Shown: positions 18,186 to 26,196 of the stretch, piece after piece | How positions within the stretch are numbered: the stretch's first letter is position 1 | Layout of the letters: every line of letters starts with the position of its first letter | Made by a program: the position numbers and the translations under genes | Notes under the pieces: generated by a model | What the model was told of the DNA's origin: nothing | Databases searched by the model: none | The model's input: the letters and a program-made list of their open reading frames with translations, nothing else | From: Nioella sediminis | GTDB taxonomy: Bacteria; Pseudomonadota; Alphaproteobacteria; Rhodobacterales; Rhodobacteraceae | DNA length: 47,160 nt | NCBI RefSeq assembly: GCF_001879695.1 | Contig: NZ_MNBL01000159.1 | Coordinates: forward strand, 1 to 47,160 | Direction of reading: 5' to 3'

Positions 18186-19085
18186 ATGACAACGAGAAAG
18201 AGCAGGGGCCTGGGACGCGGACTATCAGCGTTGATGGCAGATATAAACGAGCCCACAGTGGCGGAGAACCCCACACCGGACGCGCCGCGCCGAGCGGATA
18301 TGACCGTCCCGATCGAATCGGTGCGGCCAAACCCGGATCAGCCCCGTCGCGCCTTCACCCAGGAAGCGTTGGAGGAGCTTTCCGCGTCCATCGCTGAAAA
18401 GGGGATCATCCAGCCGCTGATCGTTCGGCCTGATCCTGCGTCCGAGGGTCAGTTCCAGATCGTTGCCGGGGAACGTAGGTGGCGTGCCGCGCAGATGGCG
18501 CAACTGCATGAAGTGCCCGTCATTGTCCGTGATTTCGACGATACTGAGGTGCTTGAAGTCGCGATCATCGAGAATATCCAGCGGGCCGACCTGAACCCGG
18601 TGGAAGAAGCCATGGGCTATCGTCAGCTGATGGACCGTTTCAACCACACGCAGGAACGGCTGGGGACCGCCATGGGCAAAAGCCGGTCCCATATCGCGAA
18701 TCTCATGCGTCTGCTGACCCTGCCGGACGAGGTTCAGGGCTATCTGCGGGATGGACAGCTTAGCGCGGGTCACGCGCGGGCTCTGGTCGGTAGCGAAGAC
18801 GCGGTCAGCATTGCGCGAGAGGTGATCAGCAAGGGCCTCTCTGTGCGTGATGTTGAAAAGCGGATGCGTAAGCCGGCCACACCGACTGGCGGGCCATCTC
18901 GACCGCGCCCCACCGGTGACAAGGATGCTGACACCAAGGCGCTTGAATCCGATTTGTCCGCCGCGATTGGTCTGCCGGTCAGTATTGATCATGACGCGGA
19001 CAGTGGAACCGGGAAGATCTCGATCAAATACGCAGATCTTGGTCAGCTGGACGATATCATCCAGATTTTGAACTCGGATGGCTAG
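18186..19085 (+). CDS. parB: ParB, chromosome-partitioning protein
   Basis: ParB binds parS, hydrolyses CTP and spreads along DNA to form the partition complex. I chose the ATG at 18186 (299 residues): the protein then begins MTTRKSRGLGRGLSALM, the usual ParA-stimulating N-terminus, and GAGGACGAAG upstream can serve as ribosome-binding site. Other motifs are the CTP-binding GERRWRAAQ (about 95-103), ENIQRADLNPVEEA, a helix-turn-helix around ERLGTAMGKSRSHIANLMRLL, LSAGHARALVG, and a C-terminal dimerisation region ending LGQLDDIIQILNSDG. It lies 13 bp after parA. The stop overlaps that of the convergent hemW (CTAG). Confidence 0.96.
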   Translation: MTTRKSRGLGRGLSALMADINEPTVAENPTPDAPRRADMTVPIESVRPNPDQPRRAFTQEALEELSASIAEKGIIQPLIVRPDPASEGQFQIVAGERRWRAAQMAQLHEVPVIVRDFDDTEVLEVAIIENIQRADLNPVEEAMGYRQLMDRFNHTQERLGTAMGKSRSHIANLMRLLTLPDEVQGYLRDGQLSAGHARALVGSEDAVSIAREVISKGLSVRDVEKRMRKPATPTGGPSRPRPTGDKDADTKALESDLSAAIGLPVSIDHDADSGTGKISIKYADLGQLDDIIQILNSDG

Positions 19086-20242
19086 GAAAGCAGCTCTCTA
19101 AGCAAACTGTTTAGAATGGGGCGACCAGCCTTGGTCGCCCTTATTTTGTTGGCGTTTTCGGTCAAAAACCCCATATCTTGTAGTCTCTCTCGTCGATCTC
19201 GTGGCAACTCAACGCCCGATAGGTCGTTGAATCGCACGAGAGAGCTCCCCTCTGACAGCCTCAAACTCATCATCAGATACTCGGTTGCCTGATCCATGGG
19301 ACTGATCGGGTCTCGCACCGACTCGCCGTGACCCTGGGTTTCGACCTGGGTCAGCCAAGTCGTGGGGGTCAGCGGGGTCTCGGTCGCGTAGCGGGTGCCG
19401 CTCAGGGTTAGCCGCCCATGTGCGCCGGGGCCGATCCCGATGTAGTCACCATAACGCCAGTAGATCAGGTTGTGCCGGCTTTCCGCCATGTCGCGCGCGT
19501 GGTTGGAGATCTCGTAGGCGGGCATTCCGGCGGCCTCGGTGATCTCCTGCGTGATGTCATACATATCCGCGGCGTGGTCATCGGTCGGCAAGCCGGGCAG
19601 GCGGCCGATAGCGTAGCGATCCCCGAAGGCGGTGCCTTCTTCGATGGTCAGTTGATAGAGCGAGAAGTGGTCAATCGCCATATTTAGAGCCTGTTTTAGC
19701 TCTTCTGACCATTCTCGTGGGGTCTGATGCTGGCGAGCATAGATGAGGTCGAAACTGACCCTGTCAAAGAGCTTTCGGGCGATATCAAAGGCCTCACGGC
19801 CTTCCTTCGCGCTGTGCATGCGCCCGAGCCGCTTTAAGTCATCATCGTTAAGCGACTGAATTCCCATGGAAATACGATTGACGCCCGCATCGCGAAACCC
19901 TGCGAAACGCCCGGCTTCAACCGAGGTCGGGTTGGCCTCCAGTGTCACCTCGAATGAGTTGGATTGAGGCCAGGTTGCGCGGATCTCTTCCAGAACCGCA
20001 TGAACCAGTTCCGGGTCCATAAGGGAGGGTGTGCCACCCCCGAAAAACACAGTATCTAGTATGCGTCCCTGGGTTAGATCACCATATCTCCTCACCTCTG
20101 AAAGATAGGCGGCCTTCCAACGGCTTTGATCGACCTGCGAGGCGACATGGCTGTTGAAGTCGCAATAGGGGCATTTCGCCAGACAGTAGGGCCAGTGCAG
20201 GTAAAGCCCGAACCCGCCCTGTTGCCGGTCGTCACCTACCAA
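19082..20242 (-). CDS. hemW: HemW, radical-SAM haem chaperone (formerly HemN-like)
   Basis: HemW is a radical-SAM family protein now viewed as a haem-delivery factor, formerly annotated as an anaerobic coproporphyrinogen oxidase. The 4Fe-4S motif CLAKCPYC sits near the N-terminus (Cys 20, 24, 27 when counted from the TTG at 20242), and the HemN-type Cys next to the cluster motif is absent, as expected for HemW. Other marks are VFFGGGTPSLM, LEANPTSVEAGRF, NRISMGIQSLNDDDLKRLGR and GIGPGAHGR. No ATG or GTG suits the family start: TTG at 20242 gives 386 residues (MVGDDRQQGGFGLYLHWPYC), overlapping rdgB by 11 bp. The start is uncertain. Confidence 0.88.
   Translation of the reverse strand: MVGDDRQQGGFGLYLHWPYCLAKCPYCDFNSHVASQVDQSRWKAAYLSEVRRYGDLTQGRILDTVFFGGGTPSLMDPELVHAVLEEIRATWPQSNSFEVTLEANPTSVEAGRFAGFRDAGVNRISMGIQSLNDDDLKRLGRMHSAKEGREAFDIARKLFDRVSFDLIYARQHQTPREWSEELKQALNMAIDHFSLYQLTIEEGTAFGDRYAIGRLPGLPTDDHAADMYDITQEITEAAGMPAYEISNHARDMAESRHNLIYWRYGDYIGIGPGAHGRLTLSGTRYATETPLTPTTWLTQVETQGHGESVRDPISPMDQATEYLMMSLRLSEGSSLVRFNDLSGVELPRDRRERLQDMGFLTENANKIRATKAGRPILNSLLRELLS
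19119..19147 (+). terminator. Intrinsic terminator of the parAB transcript, inside the hemW 3' coding end
   Basis: A perfect 9-bp stem GGGCGACCA / TGGTCGCCC (19119-19127, 19132-19140) with a 4-nt loop is followed by TTATTTT. It starts 33 bp after the parB stop. The same bases encode the C-terminal part of hemW on the other strand. Confidence 0.8.
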
Positions 20243-20840
20243 GGGCGGCCACCAGTTTGCGGAACGCGTCGGCGCGGTGGCTGATCTGGTTCTTTTCCCA
20301 CCGGTCCATTTCGCCGAAGGTGATGTCATAGCCCTGCGGCTGAAAGATCGGGTCATAGCCATGACCCTGATCGCCGCGCATTGGCCAGACAACAGCGCCT
20401 TCCATCACGCCGGGGAAGACCTCGTCATGCCCATCGGGCCAGGCCAGAACCAGCGTGCAGCAGAACCGGGCCGTGCGCGGGGCTTTGGCTCCGACCTTCT
20501 CCAGTTCTTCATGTGTCCGAGTCATCGCCATCACGAAATCACGACCGTTCGGCGTTTCTGCCCAATCGGCGGTGTAGACGCCCGGCGCGCCGCCAAGTGC
20601 GTCGATCTCGATGCCGGAATCATCGGCCAAAGCGGGGAGGCCAGTGGCCTTCGCTGCCGCATGGGCCTTGATCCGGGCGTTTTCGACGAATGTGGTCCCG
20701 GTTTCCTCCGGCTCGGGCAGCCCGTGGTCCTTGGCGGAGATCACGGAAATGCCCAGAGGTTCCAGCAGATGCGCAATCTCCTCCAGCTTGCCCTGATTAT
20801 GAGTCGCAACGAGCAGGGTATCGCCGGTGAATTTGCGCAT
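20232..20840 (-). CDS. rdgB: RdgB, dITP/XTP pyrophosphatase
   Basis: RdgB (HAM1 family) removes inosine and xanthosine triphosphates from the nucleotide pool by hydrolysis to the monophosphate. The 202 residues show LVATHNQGKLEEIAHLL (10-26), [41 protein letters not shown] (about 49-88), YDPIFQPQGY and the C-terminal ISHRADAFRKL. Its first base adjoins the last base of rph (shared position 20840), and it overlaps hemW. Confidence 0.95.
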   Translation of the reverse strand: MRKFTGDTLLVATHNQGKLEEIAHLLEPLGISVISAKDHGLPEPEETGTTFVENARIKAHAAAKATGLPALADDSGIEIDALGGAPGVYTADWAETPNGRDFVMAMTRTHEELEKVGAKAPRTARFCCTLVLAWPDGHDEVFPGVMEGAVVWPMRGDQGHGYDPIFQPQGYDITFGEMDRWEKNQISHRADAFRKLVAALGR

Positions 20841-21553
20841 CAGGCCACCGCCGCTTTCTGCGCGGCGACCAGTTCGGCGACGCCTTTGTCGGCCAGGTCC
20901 ATCAACTCGTTGAACTGGTCGCGGCTGAACGTGGCACCTTCTGCACTGGCTTGCAGCTCGATCAGTTGGCCCGCGCCGGTCATGACGAAATTGCCATCGG
21001 TCCCGGCCTCGGAATCCTCGTCATAGTCCAGATCCAGTACCGGCTGACCGGCAAAGACGCCGCAGGACACGGCGGCCACATGATCCATGATCGGATCAGA
21101 AATGACATCCCCCGCCTTCATCAGCTTGTTTACCGCCAGGCGCAGCGCGACCCAACCGCCGGTGATCGCGGCGCAGCGGGTGCCGCCATCGGCCTGGATC
21201 ACATCACAATCGACGGTGATCTGCCGTTCGCCAAGTGCAACACGGTCAATGCCTGCCCGCAGGGAACGCCCGATAAGCCGTTGAATTTCCTGTGTTCTGC
21301 CCGATTGCTTGCCAGCCGACGCCTCCCGCCGCATCCGGGTATGGGTGGCGCGGGGCAGCATGCCGTATTCGGCCGTCACCCAGCCAAGCCCGGTATTGCG
21401 CAGGAAGGGGGGAACGCGCTCTTCCAGCGATGCGGTGCACAGCACATGGGTGTTGCCGACCTTGATCAGGCACGATCCTTCGGCATGGCGGGTCACGCCG
21501 GTTTCAATGGCAATCGGACGCATCTGGTCTAGGTTTCTGCCGGACGGGCGCAT
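20840..21553 (-). CDS. rph: RNase PH, tRNA 3'-end processing phosphorolytic exonuclease
   Basis: RNase PH trims precursor tRNA 3' ends using inorganic phosphate. I place the start at the ATG at 21553 (237 residues, [14 protein letters not shown]). The family begins this way and AGGAG lies seven bases before it; the upstream in-frame ATG at 21568 contains that ribosome-binding site within its codons. Motifs include [50 protein letters not shown]-type [12 protein letters not shown], and [17 protein letters not shown]. It heads the leftward rph-rdgB-hemW unit and is divergent from hrcA. Confidence 0.95.
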   Translation of the reverse strand: MRPSGRNLDQMRPIAIETGVTRHAEGSCLIKVGNTHVLCTASLEERVPPFLRNTGLGWVTAEYGMLPRATHTRMRREASAGKQSGRTQEIQRLIGRSLRAGIDRVALGERQITVDCDVIQADGGTRCAAITGGWVALRLAVNKLMKAGDVISDPIMDHVAAVSCGVFAGQPVLDLDYDEDSEAGTDGNFVMTGAGQLIELQASAEGATFSRDQFNELMDLADKGVAELVAAQKAAVA

Positions 21554-21592
21554 ATCTATCTCCTGCATATCGCTTGGGGATGGGGATAGTCC

Positions 21593-21620
21593 CTTGCCCC
21601 TGCGACACGCAACCCCGATT
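21593..21620 (+). promoter_or_regulatory. Possible sigma-32-type promoter for hrcA-grpE
   Basis: CTTG at 21593-21596 and CCCCGATT at 21613-21620 loosely resemble an RpoH promoter (CTTG... CCCCAT-type). It lies in the rph-hrcA gap ahead of a heat-shock operon. The -10 part is weak, so this is a suggestion only. No CIRCE inverted repeat is visible here. Confidence 0.3.
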
Positions 21621-21674
21621 GACCTTCTGTCGCCGCCGCTTCTTAATGTTTCTGTCCTGAATGCACTGCTTACG

Positions 21675-22739
21675 ATGCCGGAAACCGCGAATATTCTTGC
21701 CGAGATGAACGAACGCTCCCGCGAGGTGTTTCGCCGGGTGGTCGAGGGCTATCTGGAAACCGGCGCGCCAATGGGATCGCGGACGCTGACACGGTCGCTG
21801 TCCGAGAAGGTGTCGGCGGCGACGATCCGCAATGTGATGCAGGATCTGGAGTTTCTGGGACTGCTTGACAGCCCGCATGTGTCTGCGGGCCGAATTCCCA
21901 CGGAACTGGGGCTGCGGATGTTCGTCGATGGCCTGCTGGAAGTCGGCGATCTGACCCTGGCCGACCGCGAAAAACTCGAGGCGACCGTTGGCGGCAACAA
22001 CACTGACGTGGCGCAGAAGCTGGATCTATTGGGTTCGGCCCTGTCAGGTGTGACACAGGGCGCGAGCCTTGTGCTGGCCCCCAAGCATGAGGCTCCGATC
22101 AAGCATATCGAGTTCGTTCAACTGGCCTCCAACAAGGCACTGGTGGTGCTGGTGTTTGCCGATGGCCATGTAGAGAACCGGATTTTCACGCCGCCGCCGG
22201 GTCAAACCCCGAGTTCCATGCGGGAAGCAGCGAATTTTTTGAACGCGCTGGCGGAAGGGAAGACCGTTACCGAGATCCGCCGTCTTATGGAAACCGAGGT
22301 GCGCGAACGACGGCAGGAGATCGACCAACTTGCACAGGAGCTTATCGCAAGCGGGGCAGCGATCTGGGAGAACGAGGGCGCCCGGACGGAGCGGCTGATT
22401 GTCCGGGGCCGGTCCCATCTGCTGGAAACGGGGGGCGAATCCGAAGAGATGGAGCGCATCCGGACGCTGTTCGATGACCTCGAACGCAAGCGGGATATTA
22501 CCGAATTTCTGGAACTGACCGAAGAAGGCGACGGTGTGCGCATTTTTATCGGGTCAGAGAACAAACTTTTCTCACTTTCGGGTTCCTCTCTGGTGGTTTC
22601 CCCATATATGAACGCTGATCGAAAGATCATCGGCGCGGTCGGTGTGATCGGGCCCACGCGGCTCAATTACGGCCGGATCGTTCCGATAGTGGATTACACG
22701 GCACAACTGGTCGGAAAGCTGATTTCGGACCAGGCATAA
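21675..22739 (+). CDS. hrcA: HrcA, heat-inducible transcription repressor
   Basis: HrcA represses groESL-type operons by binding CIRCE operators. From the ATG at 21675 the protein has 354 residues and begins [26 protein letters not shown], the usual form in this group. Upstream in-frame starts would add a tail unlike the family. The N-terminal winged helix-turn-helix includes [13 protein letters not shown] and [42 protein letters not shown] (split here for reading; about residues 32-92). The GAF-like remainder ends [19 protein letters not shown]. grpE follows 10 bp later. No CIRCE site occurs in the window, so its main targets must be elsewhere. Confidence 0.95.
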   Translation: MPETANILAEMNERSREVFRRVVEGYLETGAPMGSRTLTRSLSEKVSAATIRNVMQDLEFLGLLDSPHVSAGRIPTELGLRMFVDGLLEVGDLTLADREKLEATVGGNNTDVAQKLDLLGSALSGVTQGASLVLAPKHEAPIKHIEFVQLASNKALVVLVFADGHVENRIFTPPPGQTPSSMREAANFLNALAEGKTVTEIRRLMETEVRERRQEIDQLAQELIASGAAIWENEGARTERLIVRGRSHLLETGGESEEMERIRTLFDDLERKRDITEFLELTEEGDGVRIFIGSENKLFSLSGSSLVVSPYMNADRKIIGAVGVIGPTRLNYGRIVPIVDYTAQLVGKLISDQA

Positions 22740-22749
22740 GAGGTTTGAG

Positions 22750-23325
22750 ATGGCAGACCCCAAGGAAGAGATGTTCCTGGACGACCCTGATGCGCTGGAG
22801 GCCGAACTGGACGCCGCGCTGGAAGATGAAGAGCAGGAAGAGTTTTCTGCCGAAGAGCTGGAGCTTGATGCCCTGCGCGCAGAACGCGATGAGCTGAAAG
22901 ACCGCTTGTTGCGGACGCTGGCGGAATCGGAAAACGTGCGCAAACGCGCGGATCGGGATCGGCGCGAGGCAGAGCATTACGGTAGCACAAGACTGGCCCG
23001 CGATCTGCTGCCGGTTTACGACAACCTGCAGCGCGCCCTGGAAGCGGCGAACAAGGAAGAGAACGAGGTTGCAGCAGCCGTGATCGAAGGCGTTGAACTG
23101 ACCCTTCGCGAATTGCTGAACGTCTTCTCGAAGCATGGGGTGACGCCGGTTGTTCCTGAAACTGGCGATGTCTTTAACCCTAATGAGCACGAGGCGATGT
23201 TCGAGGCCCCGGTTCCTGGCACCAAGGCGGGAGAGATCATTCAGGTGATGGCTGTCGGCTTCCTGCTGCATGACCGGCTGCTGCGCCCGGCGCAGGTTGG
23301 GGTGTCTTCCACTCCGGCGTCGTAA
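22750..23325 (+). CDS. grpE: GrpE, DnaK nucleotide-exchange factor
   Basis: GrpE releases ADP from DnaK and so resets the chaperone cycle. The 191-residue protein has an acidic coiled-coil N-terminal half (EAELDAALEDEEQEEFSAEE; LRAERDELKDRLLRTLAESENVRKRADRDR) and a C-terminal beta domain (NPNEHEAMFEAPVPGTKAG, VGFLLHDRLLRPAQVGVS), both typical. It is transcribed with hrcA. Its partners dnaK and dnaJ lie 5-9 kb away on the opposite strand. Confidence 0.95.
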   Translation: MADPKEEMFLDDPDALEAELDAALEDEEQEEFSAEELELDALRAERDELKDRLLRTLAESENVRKRADRDRREAEHYGSTRLARDLLPVYDNLQRALEAANKEENEVAAAVIEGVELTLRELLNVFSKHGVTPVVPETGDVFNPNEHEAMFEAPVPGTKAGEIIQVMAVGFLLHDRLLRPAQVGVSSTPAS

Positions 23326-23343
23326 GGGCGGAGAGGGAGCGCA

Positions 23344-23361
23344 GCGGGGGCCAGCCCCCGC
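23344..23361. terminator. GC-rich hairpin between convergent grpE and mutS, part of a repeat-like element
   Basis: GCGGGGGC-CA-GCCCCCGC is a perfect 8-bp inverted repeat between the grpE stop and the mutS stop. No U-tract follows on either strand close by. It is followed by the motif CCCCCGAGGTATTTGGGCCAAGATGAA (split: CCCCCGAGGTATTTGG, then GCCAAGATGAA; 23363-23389). I recall very similar sequences scattered in intergenic regions of Rhodobacterales. Confidence 0.5.
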
Positions 23362-23424
23362 ACCCCCGAGGTATTTGGGCCAAGATGAAAGGGCGCGGAC
23401 AATTTTAGACGAATTGTGCGTGTC

Positions 23425-26064
23425 TTAGTCCGTGTCCAGAGCCTTTAGCTCGTAGATCAGGTCAAGTGCATCCTTTGGTGTCAGCATATCCGGGTGAATG
23501 CCTTTCAGCCGGTCCGTGATCGGTGAAGGTTTCACCGCCTGGGGGGCAGGGGACGGCGTGGCTGAAAAGAGCGGCAGATCGTCGATCAGTGCTTTCTGAC
23601 GGTCACCGCCTTCCCGTTCGCCTTTTTCCAGCGCATCCAGCACATCGTGGGCACGTGCCACGACCGATGCGGGCAAACCTGCCAGTTTCGCCACCTGCAC
23701 ACCGTAGCTGCGGTCGGCGGCACCGGGGCGCACCTCGTGCAGGAAAATCACGTCGCCTTCCCATTCGCGGACGGCGACGGTGGCGTTTTTGACGCCCTCC
23801 ATCCGGTCGGCGAGGCTGGTCATCTCGTGGTAATGGGTGGCGAAGAGAGCGCGGCAGCGATTGACCTCGTGCAGGTGTTCCAAAGTGGCCCATGCGATGG
23901 AAAGACCGTCATAGGTGGCGGTGCCGCGTCCGATTTCATCGAGGATAACCAGCGCACGGTCATCGGCCTGGTTGAGGATCGCAGCGGTTTCGACCATCTC
24001 GACCATGAAGGTCGATCGTCCCCGCGCCAGATCGTCGGAGGCCCCGACACGGCTGAACACTTGGCTGACAAGGCCGATCTTCGCGGACCTTGCTGGCACA
24101 AAGCTGCCCATTTGGGCGAGGATTGCAATCAGCGCGTTCTGACGCAGATAGGTTGACTTACCGGCCATGTTCGGTCCGGTCAGCAGGGTCAATGACGCGG
24201 CATTGCCCTCGGCGGTCAGATCGCAATCATTTGCAATGAACGGTTCTCCGTCCTTCTGCAACGCGCGTTCCACGACAGGGTGACGGCCGGCCTCGACGAT
24301 GAAATCCCGGCTGTTGTCCATCTGGGGACGGACCCAGTTTTCGGACCGGGCGAGATGCGCGAGAGCTGCGGTCAGATCAATCTCAGACAGGGCCGCTGCC
24401 GCGGCTCCGACGCCCTCGTTTCGGGTCAAGATCGCCTGTTTCAGAGACTGAAACAGGGCTTTCTCGATCTCCAATGCCCGGTTGCCTGCGTTCAGGATCT
24501 TTGTTTCGATCTCGGACAACTCCACTGTCGTGAACCGCACCTGATTGGCCGTGGTCTGTCGGTGAATGAAGGTTTCGGACAGGGGTGGCGACAGCATCTT
24601 CTGCGCATGGGTCGCGGTGGTTTCGATGAAGTACCCCAGCACGTTGTTGTGCTTGATCTTCAGCGACTGGATGCCGGTCTGCTTGGCATAGTCGGCCTGC
24701 ATCTTTCCGATGATGCCGCGCCCCTCGTCGCGTAGCTGCCGCGTTTCGTCCAGGTCCTTGTCATAGCCCGGCGCAATGAACCCACCATCGCGCGTAAGAA
24801 GAGGCGGGTCCGCGATCAAAGCTGACTCGAGCTGATCCATCAGGTCCTCGTGCCCGGATAGCGCGCCCACGGCACGGGCAAGACCTTCGGGCAGGTCTCG
24901 ATCTTTCAGACTTTGGTGAAGCTGGGCCGCCTCGGCCAGGCCGTTTCTGATGGCGGCAAGATCGCGCGGGCCGCCACGGTCGAGCCCGAGACGTGACAAG
25001 GCGCGGTCCATGTCGGGCACCTTGCGAAGCGTTTCACGCAGGGTATCGCAAAGGCGCGAGTCCTCCACACATGTCTCTACGGTCTCCAACCGGTCGGCAA
25101 TTACGGGGATCTGGGTCGAGGGGCTGGACAGGCGGTGTTCCAGCAAGCGCGCACCGCCTGCGGTCAGGGTCATGTCGATGGTGGCGAGAAGCGACCCGGA
25201 GCGCCCGCCATTCATGGAGGCTGTCAGTTCCAGATTGCGGCGGGTGGCCGCGTCGATCTGCATCATCCGCTGCGCCAAGGTTCGAGACGGCGGTCGGAGA
25301 AGTGGCAGTTTGCCTTTCTGCGTAATCTCCAGATAGTCGACGATCGCACCCATTGCTGCAAGGTCGGGGCGGGAAAAAGCACCGAAGGATTCAAGCGATT
25401 TCACCTGAAACAGAGACTGAATCCGCCGCTCCGCCGCCCCGCTGTCAAAGCTGGAGGGTGACAGCGGGGTTACGGGAATCTCTGCCTCTTCGATCACAGA
25501 CAGAACGTCGTCGCTGACAGCATCCGCAACCAGAATTTCCCGAGGAGACAGCCGGGCAAGTTCCGGGGCCAGCCGGACCAGCGGGCAGGGCATCACGTGA
25601 AACGCACCCGTGGAGATATCGGTCCAGGCCAGCGCGGCCTCTCCCCTGATGTCTGCATAGGCGGCGAGGTAATTGTGGTGCCGCGCCTCCAGCAGCGTGT
25701 CTTCGGTCAGGGTGCCAGGCGTAACCAGACGAACCACCGCCCTGTGAACCACAGCTTTCGATCCGCGCTTCTTCGCCTCGGACGGGTCTTCCATCTGTTC
25801 GCAGACCGCAACGCGAAACCCCTTGCGGATCAGCGTCAGGAAATAGCCCTCGGCGGAATGCACGGGGACGCCACACATCGGAATGTCTTCGCCCAGATGT
25901 TTGCCGCGTTTCGTCAGCGCGATATCCAGCGCCTCGGCTGCCGCGACGGCATCGTCAAAAAACATCTCGTAAAAGTCGCCCATCCTGTAAAACAGCAGCG
26001 CGTCGCGGTGTTGCGCCTTGATCTCCAGGAATTGCGCCATCATCGGCGTCACTTGTGCGGTCAT
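23425..26064 (-). CDS. mutS: MutS, DNA mismatch-repair protein
   Basis: MutS recognises mismatches and starts methyl-independent or nick-directed repair with MutL. The ATG at 26064 gives 879 residues, with AGGGG six bases upstream; ATGs at 26070 and 26097 are alternatives. The mismatch-reading motif is HRDALLFYRMGDFYEMF (Phe-x-Glu-type FYEMF, about residue 36), followed by connector, lever and clamp regions. The ATPase has Walker A GPNMAGKST (around residue 630), LVILDEIGRGTATYDG and FATHYHEM. The C-terminus is short (LIYELKALDTD). Confidence 0.96.
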   Translation of the reverse strand: MTAQVTPMMAQFLEIKAQHRDALLFYRMGDFYEMFFDDAVAAAEALDIALTKRGKHLGEDIPMCGVPVHSAEGYFLTLIRKGFRVAVCEQMEDPSEAKKRGSKAVVHRAVVRLVTPGTLTEDTLLEARHHNYLAAYADIRGEAALAWTDISTGAFHVMPCPLVRLAPELARLSPREILVADAVSDDVLSVIEEAEIPVTPLSPSSFDSGAAERRIQSLFQVKSLESFGAFSRPDLAAMGAIVDYLEITQKGKLPLLRPPSRTLAQRMMQIDAATRRNLELTASMNGGRSGSLLATIDMTLTAGGARLLEHRLSSPSTQIPVIADRLETVETCVEDSRLCDTLRETLRKVPDMDRALSRLGLDRGGPRDLAAIRNGLAEAAQLHQSLKDRDLPEGLARAVGALSGHEDLMDQLESALIADPPLLTRDGGFIAPGYDKDLDETRQLRDEGRGIIGKMQADYAKQTGIQSLKIKHNNVLGYFIETTATHAQKMLSPPLSETFIHRQTTANQVRFTTVELSEIETKILNAGNRALEIEKALFQSLKQAILTRNEGVGAAAAALSEIDLTAALAHLARSENWVRPQMDNSRDFIVEAGRHPVVERALQKDGEPFIANDCDLTAEGNAASLTLLTGPNMAGKSTYLRQNALIAILAQMGSFVPARSAKIGLVSQVFSRVGASDDLARGRSTFMVEMVETAAILNQADDRALVILDEIGRGTATYDGLSIAWATLEHLHEVNRCRALFATHYHEMTSLADRMEGVKNATVAVREWEGDVIFLHEVRPGAADRSYGVQVAKLAGLPASVVARAHDVLDALEKGEREGGDRQKALIDDLPLFSATPSPAPQAVKPSPITDRLKGIHPDMLTPKDALDLIYELKALDTD

Positions 26065-26196
26065 CGACATCCCCTTGCCTGCGCCGCCACAGTACAAATT
26101 GCGCGGGCCGGGTAAAAGGCCGCAAAACTGCTTGGTTGTGACGTTGGGGCAATCGCTCTAAGACAATCTGGCTGGATAAACGGAGACCGAGCGAAA

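Noticed and set aside
25590-25603. TCACGTGAAAC in mutS as a third parS
   Set aside because: Only one half of the palindrome is present; the left half-site does not match.
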